Origin: DASWRT01 sp036403035
GTDB lineage: Bacteria > Pseudomonadota > Alphaproteobacteria > ATCC43930 > CGMCC-115725
Assembly: GCA_036403035.1 (NCBI GenBank)
Contig: DASWRT010000385.1
Location: 1-9,933, forward strand
Direction of reading: 5' to 3'
DNA: 9,933 nucleotides
The notes beneath the pieces were generated by a model that was given only the letters and a program-made list of their open reading frames with translations, was not told the origin of the DNA and did no database searches. Positions within the stretch are counted from its first letter, which is position 1. Every line of letters begins with the position of its first letter. Below are positions 1 through 6,438 of the stretch, piece by piece. The position numbers were made by a program, and so were the translations under genes.

Positions 1-1286
1 CCGTTGCCGGTGAAGCCGGCCGGGAGCGCCAGCGACGGCAGGCCGAGGTAGTTGATGGCGCGCGTCCAGTACGAGAAGCTGCCGAAGCGTTCCTCGATCT
101 CGGCCTCGCTGCCGGCGGTCGTCTCCTCGATCATCGGCACCGGTTCGGGGAGCACCGGCAGCAGCAGCACCGTTGCGCCGGACCCCAGATAACCGGCGAG
201 GAAGTCGGCGAGCAGCGGGCCGCGCAGGCGCAGCGCGTCGATGTAGCGCGTGGCGGGATAGAGAAGGCCGCGCTCGATGCGGCGCCGGACCTGCCGGCCG
301 TAATCGCCGGGACGGCTTTCCAGCCACGGGCGGTGGATCGAAGCGGCTTCCGATCCCAGGATCACGTTGGCGATGAGGCCCAACTCGGCGAGATCGGGCA
401 TCGGTACCGGCCGCAGGATCGCGCCCGCGGCCCGCAGATCGTCGGCGGCGCGACGGACGATCGACCGGATTTCCTCGGTCAGCGGCACGTCGGCGGCATC
501 GAGGTCCGGAACCGCCACCACGATCCCACCGGAACCGGACGGCTGCCCCACGGCGACCGCATCGAACATCTCGCCGTCACCGGTCGCGGCGCCCATCAGG
601 CAGGCGATGTCGGCGGCCGAGCGCGCGAGAAAACCGGCACAATCCAGGCTCGGCGCCAGCGGCATCGCGCCGTCCAGGGACAGGCGGCCCTGTGTCGGCT
701 TCAGCCCGGTCACGCCGCAGATCGCCGCGGGCATGCGGACCGACCCGCCGGTGTCGGACCCGAGCGCGCCGAAGACGAGGCGGGCCGCCGTCGCCGCTCC
801 GCTGCCGCTCGACGAGCCGCCGGATACGTGCGCCGGGTTCCACGGGTTGCGCCCGTGCCCGAGATGCACGTTGTAGCCCATCGGGCTCATCGCGAACTCG
901 GCCATGTGCAGCGCGCCGAGGTTCAGCGCACCCGCTTCCTCGAGGCGCGCGAGCAAGACGGAATGTTCGGCGGGGCGGAAATCGGCGAGGATGCGGCTGC
1001 CGCAGGAGACCACCGCATCGCTGCGGTAGAACATGTCCTTGTGAGCGAGCGGCACGCCGTGCAGCGCTCCGAGCGGATGGCCCGCGCGACGGGCCCGGTC
1101 GCATTCCGCCGCCTGTTCCAGCGCCGCCTCGCCGTCGACGCGGATGAAGCAGTTCAGCGCCGGAGCGACGCGCTCGATCTCATCGAGGCACGCGCGCGTC
1201 ACCGCCTCGCTCGTGACGTCACCGGCGCGGATCGCCGCGGCCGCCTCGACGAGCGTCAGGTCGCCGAGTTCAGCGCCGCTCCGCAT
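1..1286 (-). CDS. Amidase signature family hydrolase (AtzE/GatA-like), 3' end outside window
   Basis: The leftward frame starts at ATG 1286 and stays open to the left edge (428 codons), so the C-terminus is missing. It reads as an amidase-signature serine hydrolase, a family that cleaves carboxamides. The Ser-cisSer-Lys triad is visible: K83 in AHKDMF, cis-Ser S158 in GGSSSGSG, and nucleophile S182 in SDTGGSVRMP. The 75 and 24 residue spacings match those in GatA and FAAH. A GGAGG six bases before the ATG supports the start, which overlaps the end of the upstream small gene by 17 bp and suggests translational coupling. With that small DUF4089-like partner it resembles AtzE-AtzG biuret-type amidases more than tRNA amidotransferase GatA, since no GatB is visible. 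The substrate cannot be read from sequence. The family call is secure; the AtzE affinity is inference. Confidence 0.93.
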   Translation of the reverse strand, partial: MRSGAELGDLTLVEAAAAIRAGDVTSEAVTRACLDEIERVAPALNCFIRVDGEAALEQAAECDRARRAGHPLGALHGVPLAHKDMFYRSDAVVSCGSRILADFRPAEHSVLLARLEEAGALNLGALHMAEFAMSPMGYNVHLGHGRNPWNPAHVSGGSSSGSGAATAARLVFGALGSDTGGSVRMPAAICGVTGLKPTQGRLSLDGAMPLAPSLDCAGFLARSAADIACLMGAATGDGEMFDAVAVGQPSGSGGIVVAVPDLDAADVPLTEEIRSIVRRAADDLRAAGAILRPVPMPDLAELGLIANVILGSEAASIHRPWLESRPGDYGRQVRRRIERGLLYPATRYIDALRLRGPLLADFLAGYLGSGATVLLLPVLPEPVPMIEETTAGSEAEIEERFGSFSYWTRAINYLGLPSLALPAGFTGN

Positions 1287-1509
1287 CGCCGCCCTCCGCC
1301 GCTGCGAAATCCTGCATCAGCTCGGCATCCGGTCGGGCGACCGCATCCCAGCGCAGCAGCTTGCGCGCCGCACGGTCGACGGCCGCGACGGCGCGAGCCG
1401 CCCCGGCGACCGCATCGTGCCGGTCGGCAGCCGGGAGTTCGACGCCCTGCAGATGGCGGACGGCGTCCGCAATCGCGTCGACGGTCGGTATGTCGGGCTG
1501 GCTGCTCAA
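1270..1509 (-). CDS. Small DUF4089/AtzG-like protein, probable amidase partner subunit
   Basis: This 79-residue acidic, alanine-rich, mostly helical protein sits directly upstream of the amidase and overlaps it by 17 bp. Its start is TTG at 1509; a GGAGGAG with six bases between GGAGG and the TTG makes this start credible, and no better ATG lies nearby. Size, position and a loose pattern (helix, a short L-P-A-x-D-R turn near residues 25-30, a long A-rich helix, then an acidic tail) resemble AtzG/DUF4089 and GatC-like proteins. These wrap around and stabilise an amidase-signature partner (AtzE or GatA). The similarity was recognised by eye and is weak, so function rests largely on context. It is 57 bp downstream of the MaoC-like gene and is likely cotranscribed with it. 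The alternative is an unrelated small hypothetical protein. Confidence 0.6.
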   Translation of the reverse strand: MSSQPDIPTVDAIADAVRHLQGVELPAADRHDAVAGAARAVAAVDRAARKLLRWDAVARPDAELMQDFAAAEGGDAERR

Positions 1510-1566
1510 TTGTCTCCTCCCAGGTACGCGGCAGTGCGTCTGCCGCTTGTCATTGGTAGGCGTCGT

Positions 1567-2076
1567 TCAGCGGTCGTCGGTACCGTGGCCTCGCTTCGGG
1601 ATCAGCGCGCTACGGACGAAGTCCATCACCTGCACGCCGTTCTGGTTGAAGGCGCGCGTGTGCACGGTGACGATGCCCTGGGTCGGGCGCGACCTGGACT
1701 CGCGCTTCTCCAGCACCTCGGATTCCGCGTACAGCGTGTCGCCGCAGAAGACCGGCGCCGTCAGCTTGATCTCCTTCCAGCCGAGATTGGCGATCGCCTT
1801 GCCGCTGACGTCGTTGACGGTCATCCCGAGCACGATCGCGAGCGACAGGCCGCTATTGACGAGCAGGCGGCCGAACTCGCTCTTCGCGGCGTAGGCTGCG
1901 TCGCAATGCATCGGGTGGGAGTTCATCGTGAGCAGCGAGAACTGGATATTGTCCGCCTCGGTGATCGTGCGGCCCGGGCGGTGCTCGTAGATGTCGCCGA
2001 CGACGAAGTCCTCGAGATACCGGCCATAGCTTGCACGGTATCGCTGCGGTCCGACCGGCTCGGCACGCATCGTCAT
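1567..2076 (-). CDS. MaoC-family (hot-dog fold) acyl-CoA hydratase/dehydratase
   Basis: This 169-residue single hot-dog domain is of the MaoC/R-specific enoyl-CoA hydratase type, whose members hydrate or dehydrate the double bond of acyl-CoA thioesters in the cytosol. The hydratase motif is MNSHPMHCD at residues 51-59, with the catalytic-type His at H57. The usual Asp of the D-x-N-P-x-H motif is Asn (N52) and the usual Asn is His (H54), a variant I recall from some MaoC-like subfamilies. The second hot-dog half, about 98-160, carries KLTAPVFCGDTLYAESEV followed by strands. ATG 2076 is chosen because GGGAGG lies five bases upstream. A longer frame from TTG 2103 would translate the operator and is rejected. 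It is first in a leftward operon with the small DUF4089-like gene and the amidase. A strong promoter and the shared palindromic operator precede it. Confidence 0.88.
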   Translation of the reverse strand: MTMRAEPVGPQRYRASYGRYLEDFVVGDIYEHRPGRTITEADNIQFSLLTMNSHPMHCDAAYAAKSEFGRLLVNSGLSLAIVLGMTVNDVSGKAIANLGWKEIKLTAPVFCGDTLYAESEVLEKRESRSRPTQGIVTVHTRAFNQNGVQVMDFVRSALIPKRGHGTDDR

Positions 2077-2090
2077 CGTTTCCTCCCGAC

Positions 2091-2104
2091 TTTGTCCGTA
2101 CAAA
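2091..2104. promoter_or_regulatory. Operator copy A (14-bp palindrome) before the MaoC operon
   Basis: TTTGTCCGTACAAA is a near-perfect palindrome with arms TTTGT and ACAAA. It is identical to the copy at 2922-2935 and one base different from the perfect copy at 7960-7973. It begins three bases downstream of the leftward -10 box at 2108-2113, so it covers the expected transcription start, the typical place for a repressor. The GT-N4-AC core would suit a GntR-superfamily regulator, but the regulator is not in the window. Confidence 0.8.
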
Positions 2105-2107
2105 TCA

Positions 2108-2135
2108 ACAATACGAGATCGAGCGGCGATGTCAA
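2108..2135 (-). promoter_or_regulatory. Sigma70-type promoter of the MaoC/amidase operon
   Basis: On the minus strand, a consensus TTGACA (2135 to 2130) is followed after 16 bp by TATTGT (2113 to 2108; four of six match TATAAT). The palindromic operator lies immediately downstream, then the Shine-Dalgarno and ATG 2076. The box quality and the fit with the operator support it; the transcription start is inferred. Confidence 0.7.
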
Positions 2136-2200
2136 CCCGGTTCGGGGATGCGGTGACGGTTCCGGATGCGATACCGAAAGCTCTCCGCCGCCGGCACCGG

Positions 2201-2908
2201 TCAGCTCAGCCGAAGCGTGACGCCGAACTCGTCGCGGAAGATCGCGTTCAGCCGGTCGAAGCACACGCCTTGGCGCACCACGCGGAAGTCGCGGAAATCG
2301 ATGATGGTGCTCGACCGTCCGTCCGGGTTCGCATATTTCGAGGCGCCATGGTCGATCTCGACCGCGGCGATGGCGCGGACCTGCGGATCGATGTCGGCGA
2401 GCCGGTAGCGGCTCCCGGTCAGCGAGCGGTTGGCGGACGAGCCGAACACGGCGATGCCCTGCTCGGCGCTCTGCCGGGCGATCTCGTTATGGAGCGCGCC
2501 GGCATTCACCAGCATGTCCAGCGTGTTCCCTTTCGTCGAGTTCTCCAGGACGAATGGGTCGACGGCGCGCATGACGGGGTGATCGCGCCGGTAATCCGCG
2601 ACGATCGAGAACGGCAGCCCGTGTCCTTCGATGATTCTTTGGGCGATCTCGTGCTTCTCCGGCGGCAGCACGTGGATCTCGCGCGAGAGGTCGAGATTGC
2701 CGAACATGCCGCTCGGCTTTTCGTAGCTGCGCTCCTTCGCCGTGAAGATGGAGCGGATCGCGGCGGCGCTGGTGCCGATGACGGCGTAGGCGACGTCCAG
2801 CGGAACGATCGCCACGCCGCCGCCCGCGAGCGCCGCCAGCACCGTTTCAGCGTCTCCGCGGAGCCGTACCGCCGGGATCGAATCGTCCGTCCGCCTTGAC
2901 ACCGCCAT
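2201..2908 (-). CDS. Divergent YrdC/Sua5-like domain protein (paralogue 1)
   Basis: This 235-residue protein consists of one YrdC/TsaC/Sua5-like alpha/beta domain. Family signs are a GGGVAIVPLDVAY strand (29-41, compare the P-T/D-x-x-Y/F-G nucleotide region), IFTAKER with the conserved K-x-R pair (K58, R60), FGSSANRS (155-162, compare T/S-S-A-N-x-S), and SSTIID near 199-204. Classical members make threonylcarbamoyl-AMP from threonine, bicarbonate and ATP for tRNA t6A. Here the usual P-G-P-x-T stretch is absent (it reads GLPFSIV) and the protein aligns almost without gaps to the second copy at 8021-8695, so I infer a specialised subfamily rather than the housekeeping tRNA enzyme. ATG 2908 has GGAGG five bases upstream. 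Its own promoter and a double operator precede it, and it is divergent from the dioxygenase gene. Substrate is unknown. Confidence 0.85.
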   Translation of the reverse strand: MAVSRRTDDSIPAVRLRGDAETVLAALAGGGVAIVPLDVAYAVIGTSAAAIRSIFTAKERSYEKPSGMFGNLDLSREIHVLPPEKHEIAQRIIEGHGLPFSIVADYRRDHPVMRAVDPFVLENSTKGNTLDMLVNAGALHNEIARQSAEQGIAVFGSSANRSLTGSRYRLADIDPQVRAIAAVEIDHGASKYANPDGRSSTIIDFRDFRVVRQGVCFDRLNAIFRDEFGVTLRLS

Positions 2909-2921
2909 GAGTTCCTCCGAT

Positions 2922-2935
2922 TTTGTCCGTACAAA
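2922..2935. promoter_or_regulatory. Operator copy B1 between the YrdC-like 1 and dioxygenase genes
   Basis: TTTGTCCGTACAAA, identical to copy A, lies between the divergent genes. For the leftward gene it is five bases downstream of the -10 box at 2941-2946 and just upstream of the Shine-Dalgarno, so it covers the start of transcription. It may also act on the rightward dioxygenase transcript. Confidence 0.8.
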
Positions 2936-2940
2936 TAAAC

Positions 2941-2968
2941 ATTATGTCCGGACAGCGGAGCGGCTCAA
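2941..2968 (-). promoter_or_regulatory. Sigma70-type promoter of the YrdC-like gene 1
   Basis: Minus-strand TTGAGC (2968 to 2963) is followed after 16 bp by CATAAT (2946 to 2941; five of six match TATAAT). The spacing and the downstream position of the operator repeat the arrangement seen at the MaoC promoter. I do not see an equally good rightward promoter for the dioxygenase; a TATTAT at 2983-2988 could be a -10 but lacks a recognisable -35. Confidence 0.6.
2945..2954. promoter_or_regulatory. Operator copy B2, second palindromic core
   Basis: TGTCCGGACA is a perfect 10-bp palindrome containing the core of the 14-bp operator. Its centre is 21 bp from the centre of copy B1, two turns of the helix, which would place two dimers on the same DNA face. 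It overlaps the edge of the leftward -10 box and its spacer. The outer bases diverge from the TTT/AAA flanks, so it may be a weaker site. Confidence 0.6.
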
Positions 2969-3035
2969 GCATATCGTTGGGCTATTATGGCCGAGCGCCG
3001 CGCGGCGGCTACAGGGTGGAGGAACCGGATCGGTC

Positions 3036-3860
3036 ATGCGGGTAGAGCGGATTGCCGGCGCGCTCGGCGCCGAGATCGTGGACATCGACCTCTCCAAGGA
3101 ACTCGACGGCGAGACCGTCGCCGCGATTCGGCGCGTCTGGCTGGAGAACCTCGTCATCTTCTTCCGCGACCAGGAGTTGCCGCCGGACCGCTTCCTCGCT
3201 TTCGCCCGGCGCTTCGGCGAGGTGATCGAGTATCCATTCGTCAAGGGAATCGAGGGATTTCCGGAGGTCATCCCGGTCGTCAAACTGGAAGACGAGACGG
3301 TCAATTTCGGCGGCATCTGGCATTCCGACACGGCCTATCTCGACGTGCCGCCGATGGGGACGATGCTGGTAGCCCGCGAGGTGCCGCCCTATGGCGGGGA
3401 CACGCTCTTCGCCAACATGTATCTCGCCTACGAGACGCTGTCCGACGGCATGAAGCGCCTACTCGACGGGCTGGTCGCGGTGAACGGCTCGGCGAAGGCC
3501 GACGTCAGCCGCACGCGCGAGGACCGGATGCGCGACGGCGCGAAGCTCGACGCGAAGAAGGAGTACGAAGCCGAGCACCCGGTCGTCCGCACGCATCCGG
3601 AGACCGGACGGAAGGCGCTCTACGTCAACACCGCGCACACCGTGCGCTTCAAGGGCATGACCGAGGAGGAGAGCGCGCCCATCCTCAACTATCTCTACCA
3701 GCATCAGGTGCGCCCGGAGTTCACCTGCCGGTTCCGGTGGCGAGCGGGCTCCATGGTCTTCTGGGACAACCGCTGCGCGCAGCACAACCCTGTCAACGAT
3801 TATCACGGCTTTCGCCGGGTGATGCATCGTGTGACGTTGGCCGGCGACCGGCCGCGGTAG
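3036..3860 (+). CDS. TauD/TfdA-family Fe(II)/2-oxoglutarate-dependent dioxygenase
   Basis: This 274-residue cytosolic enzyme of the TauD/TfdA family couples decarboxylation of 2-oxoglutarate to hydroxylation of a substrate, often with loss of a side group. The iron ligands are visible as H96 and D98 in WHSDTAY and H250 in CAQHNPV. The 2-oxoglutarate-binding Arg is R261 in FRRVMHR, eleven residues after the distal His as in TauD. The length is normal for the family. Start ATG 3036 gives the standard N-terminus (a short strand then GAEIVDIDL). The GGAGG at 3018-3022 is 13 bases away, longer than ideal. Starts upstream in the same frame would run through the operators and are rejected. It is first in a rightward set with an MFS transporter and a CaiB/BaiF protein, which suggests oxidation of an imported compound. 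The substrate cannot be deduced. Confidence 0.93.
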   Translation: MRVERIAGALGAEIVDIDLSKELDGETVAAIRRVWLENLVIFFRDQELPPDRFLAFARRFGEVIEYPFVKGIEGFPEVIPVVKLEDETVNFGGIWHSDTAYLDVPPMGTMLVAREVPPYGGDTLFANMYLAYETLSDGMKRLLDGLVAVNGSAKADVSRTREDRMRDGAKLDAKKEYEAEHPVVRTHPETGRKALYVNTAHTVRFKGMTEEESAPILNYLYQHQVRPEFTCRFRWRAGSMVFWDNRCAQHNPVNDYHGFRRVMHRVTLAGDRPR

Positions 3861-3899
3861 GACCCCGCGCCGACAGCACGCGCAACGGCAGTTCGAGAC

Positions 3900-5162
3900 A
3901 TGTCCCTACGATGCGAGGAAACGATCGCCACCGTCGCCGCCAAGCCTGAGCCTGCCGCGTCGGGGCATCTCGGCGGCCTGCTCGTCGAGACCACCGCGGT
4001 GCAGGCGCTCAGCACCATGGCGGTGCTCACCATTCCCGCGATCGCGCCGAAGGTGGCGGAGGCGATCGGCATGCCGGCAAGCAGCGTCGGCTATCAGATC
4101 AGCGTCCTCTATCTCGCGGCGATGGCGTCATCCCTCGTCGCCGGGACCGTCGTCGGTCGGCTCGGCCCGTGCCGGACGAGCCAGTTCGCCATGCTGCTGG
4201 TCGCGCTCGGCTGCATGATCGCAAGCATTCCGTACTCCGCTTCGGTCGCGTTCGGCTCCTTCGTCATCGGCGTGGCGTACGGGTTCCCGAACCCCGCCGC
4301 CTCGGAGCTGCTGTCCCGGCACGTGCCGCCGGGCCGGCGCAATCTGGTCTTCTCGATCAAGCAGACCGGCGTGCCGCTGGGCGGGATGGCGGCCGGACTG
4401 ATCGGTCCGTCGGTGGCGATCGCCTTCGGCTGGCAGGCGGCGCTGTGGCTGGTGGCGCTTGCGTCGGTCCTGGTCGCGGCGGCGTCGCAGCCGATGCGCG
4501 CGGCGCTCGATGCGCACCGCGACCGTTCCGCGCGGTCGCGCCTGTCGTTCGATGCGCTCCGGACCGTCAGGCGGGATCCGGCGCTGCTCCGGCTGGCGCT
4601 GTCGTCGTTCTTCTTCTCGGCGATCCAGCTCTGCGTCATCGCCTTCCTCGTCGTGCTGCTGGTGCAGGAGGTCGGCCTCGATCTCGTCGCCGCCGGCATG
4701 ATCCTCGCGGCCGTGCAGATCGCCGGCGCCGTCGGGCGGCTGCTCTGGGGCTGGATCGCCGACCGCATCGGCGACGGGCTTGCCGTGCTGCTGGGGCTGG
4801 CCGTGGTGATGGCGGGCGGGTCGGCGGCCGTGATCGCCTTCTCGCCCTCATGGCCGCTGCCGGCGATCGGTCTCGTCTTCGTCGTGCTCGGCCTGTCGGC
4901 GGTCGGCTGGAACGGGGTGTATCTATCGGAAATCGCCCGGCTCAGCCCGGCCCGCGCCGTCAGCTCGCTGACCGGCGCGGCCATGTTCATCACCTTCAGC
5001 GGCGTGGTCATCAGCCCGGTGCTGTTCTCGGCGCTGCACGCCGTGCTCGGCAGCTACACCAGAAGCTACGGGCTGCTCGTCCTCTTCGGCCTCGTCGGCG
5101 CCGCGCTGGTCGCGGGCGTGCGCGGGAAGAAGCGCGCCGGCGGGCCGGAGCCGGCGCACTGA
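3900..5162 (+). CDS. MFS transporter (CynX/NimT- or YbfB-like type)
   Basis: This 420-residue, very hydrophobic protein has about twelve predicted membrane segments in two halves, separated by a charged loop around residues 198-225. The loop after the second segment has a degenerate MFS motif A (GRLGPCRTSQ); the second half has the clearer GWIADRIGDG. A proline-containing stretch (GFPNPAASELL) and SIKQTGVPLGG in segments 4-5 recall CynX/NimT- and YbfB-like carriers for small organic anions or drugs, but this is by eye. It begins 39 bp after the dioxygenase stop and is probably cotranscribed. The Shine-Dalgarno is weak (a GAG five bases before ATG 3900), so a slightly later start is possible. 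Its likely role is uptake of the pathway substrate or export of a product; direction is not readable from sequence. Confidence 0.88.
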   Translation: MSLRCEETIATVAAKPEPAASGHLGGLLVETTAVQALSTMAVLTIPAIAPKVAEAIGMPASSVGYQISVLYLAAMASSLVAGTVVGRLGPCRTSQFAMLLVALGCMIASIPYSASVAFGSFVIGVAYGFPNPAASELLSRHVPPGRRNLVFSIKQTGVPLGGMAAGLIGPSVAIAFGWQAALWLVALASVLVAAASQPMRAALDAHRDRSARSRLSFDALRTVRRDPALLRLALSSFFFSAIQLCVIAFLVVLLVQEVGLDLVAAGMILAAVQIAGAVGRLLWGWIADRIGDGLAVLLGLAVVMAGGSAAVIAFSPSWPLPAIGLVFVVLGLSAVGWNGVYLSEIARLSPARAVSSLTGAAMFITFSGVVISPVLFSALHAVLGSYTRSYGLLVLFGLVGAALVAGVRGKKRAGGPEPAH

Positions 5163-5245
5163 CTTCTCGGCGCGCGTTCCCGCGGACGCTCGTTGCCGTG
5201 GGCGCTCAGGGCCGCGCCCCTATTCGTCACATGGAGGAGGCAAGC

Positions 5246-6379
5246 GTGAAGCTCGAAGGGCTGCGGGTCGTCGATCTCTCGACGTTCCTGCCCGGACCGT
5301 ACCTGACGGTGACGATGGCCGACCACGGCGCCGAAATCATCAAGGTCGAACAGCCCGGCGAGGGCGATCCGGGCCGGTCGATCGGCCCGCGCGAGGGCGG
5401 CACGACCGTCTTCTTCCGCAACATGAACCGCGGCAAGAAGAGCGTCATGCTCGACCTGAAAACCGCCGCCGGACGGGAGACGCTCCACGCGCTGTGCCGC
5501 ACCGCCGACGTCTTCGTCGAGACCTTCCGGCCCGGCGTGGCGGCGCGGCTCGGTGCGGATTACGAGACGCTGTCGTCGCTCAATCCGCGCCTCGTCTATT
5601 GCTCGATCACCGCCTTCGGCCAGACCGGACCCTACCGTGACGTTCCGGCGCACGACCTCGCCGTCGAGGCGCTCGCCGGGTCGCTCAGCGTGACCCTGGG
5701 AGAGGACGGCGAGCCTGCGATCCCCGGCATTCCGGCGGCCGACGTGATCAGTTCGACACAGGCGCTCTCGGCCGTGCTGATGGCGCTGTACCGGCGGGAG
5801 AAGACCGGGCGCGGCGACTTCATCGACATGTCGATGCACGACGCGACCCTGGCCGCCTGCCGCAACCTGCTCGGTCCCGCCTTCGCGGAGAAGCGCGACG
5901 CGGATCCCAAGCAGGAACGGACCACCGGCGGCTCGGCGTTCTATCGCATCTACCGCACGCGCGACGGGCGGCATGTCGTGCTCGCCGGGCAGGAGCCGAA
6001 ATTCGTCCGCAATCTGCTCGGCGCGCTCGGCCGCATGGACCTCGCGGCGCTCTGCGAGCGCGGACCGGGGCCGCACCAGACGCCGCTCATCGAGTTCCTG
6101 CGCACCGTCTTCGCCGAGCGCACGATGGACGAATGGGTCGACTGGTTCCGCGGCCGCGACATCTGCTTCGCGCCGGTCAAGACGCTGCGCGAAGGCTTCG
6201 ACGACGAGCACGCGCGCTCGCGCGGAATGCTCATCGTCGACGCTGCCGGGCGCGAGCATGTCGGACCGGCGATCAAGTTCCTGGAGGAGCCCGCTCACCC
6301 GTCCCTGACTGTTCCGGAACTGGGCGAGTACACGGAACAGATTCTCGGCGAGCTGCGGCAGGAACAGCACGAACACTGA
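5246..6379 (+). CDS. CaiB/BaiF-family protein with an alpha-methylacyl-CoA racemase-like triad
   Basis: This 377-residue protein belongs to the family III CoA-transferase/racemase fold (CaiB/BaiF, Frc, AMACR). N-terminal family features include LRVVDLSTFLPGPYLT and GAEIIKVEQP, followed by the NRGKKSVMLDL block. D166 in IPAADV matches the catalytic Asp of both transferases and racemases. H136-D137 in PAHDLAVEAL and E250 in GQEPKF match H126-D127 and E241 of mycobacterial MCR, and the spacings 30 and 84 nearly equal MCR's 30 and 85. I therefore favour an acyl-CoA epimerase/racemase-like activity, although CoA transfer is not excluded. GTG 5246 is chosen because GGAGGAGG ends five bases upstream; the in-frame ATG at 5231 overlaps that site. 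The gene lies 83 bp after the transporter and is the last of the rightward set, ending at a GC-rich hairpin. Confidence 0.92.
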   Translation: MKLEGLRVVDLSTFLPGPYLTVTMADHGAEIIKVEQPGEGDPGRSIGPREGGTTVFFRNMNRGKKSVMLDLKTAAGRETLHALCRTADVFVETFRPGVAARLGADYETLSSLNPRLVYCSITAFGQTGPYRDVPAHDLAVEALAGSLSVTLGEDGEPAIPGIPAADVISSTQALSAVLMALYRREKTGRGDFIDMSMHDATLAACRNLLGPAFAEKRDADPKQERTTGGSAFYRIYRTRDGRHVVLAGQEPKFVRNLLGALGRMDLAALCERGPGPHQTPLIEFLRTVFAERTMDEWVDWFRGRDICFAPVKTLREGFDDEHARSRGMLIVDAAGREHVGPAIKFLEEPAHPSLTVPELGEYTEQILGELRQEQHEH

Positions 6380-6389
6380 CGGACGGGCA

Positions 6390-6426
6390 GGGCGGCGCGG
6401 ATCCCAAAGGCCGCGCCGCGCCGCCC
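6390..6426. terminator. GC-rich hairpin between convergent genes, possible bidirectional terminator
   Basis: GGGCGGCGCGG (6390-6400) pairs perfectly with CCGCGCCGCCC (6416-6426). A shorter alternative pairs 6394-6400 with 6411-6417 across a 10-base loop. It fills the 59-bp gap between the converging CaiB/BaiF and second MFS genes. There is no T-tract, so intrinsic termination is uncertain. Confidence 0.45.
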
Positions 6427-6438
6427 GCCCGGTTCGCG

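Noticed and set aside
333..1559. Rightward 408-codon open frame and other rightward frames over the amidase
   Set aside because: They lie opposite a gene with an intact amidase catalytic triad and show no recognisable domain.
2077..2103. TTG start at 2103 for the MaoC-like gene
   Set aside because: It would translate the operator; ATG 2076 has a proper Shine-Dalgarno and fits the promoter layout.
2907..3035. Upstream start for the dioxygenase
   Set aside because: It would encode 43 extra residues across both operator cores and the divergent promoter; TauD proteins begin near the residue encoded at 3036.
3861..3899. Terminator or promoter between the dioxygenase and transporter genes
   Set aside because: The 39-bp gap holds no stem with a T-tract and no convincing -35/-10 boxes; cotranscription is simpler.
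4169..5245. Upstream extension of the CaiB/BaiF frame, as a possible fusion protein
   Set aside because: The frame is open through the transporter gene, but the extension is compositionally biased shadow sequence. GTG 5246 has an ideal Shine-Dalgarno, and the family's N-terminus begins there.
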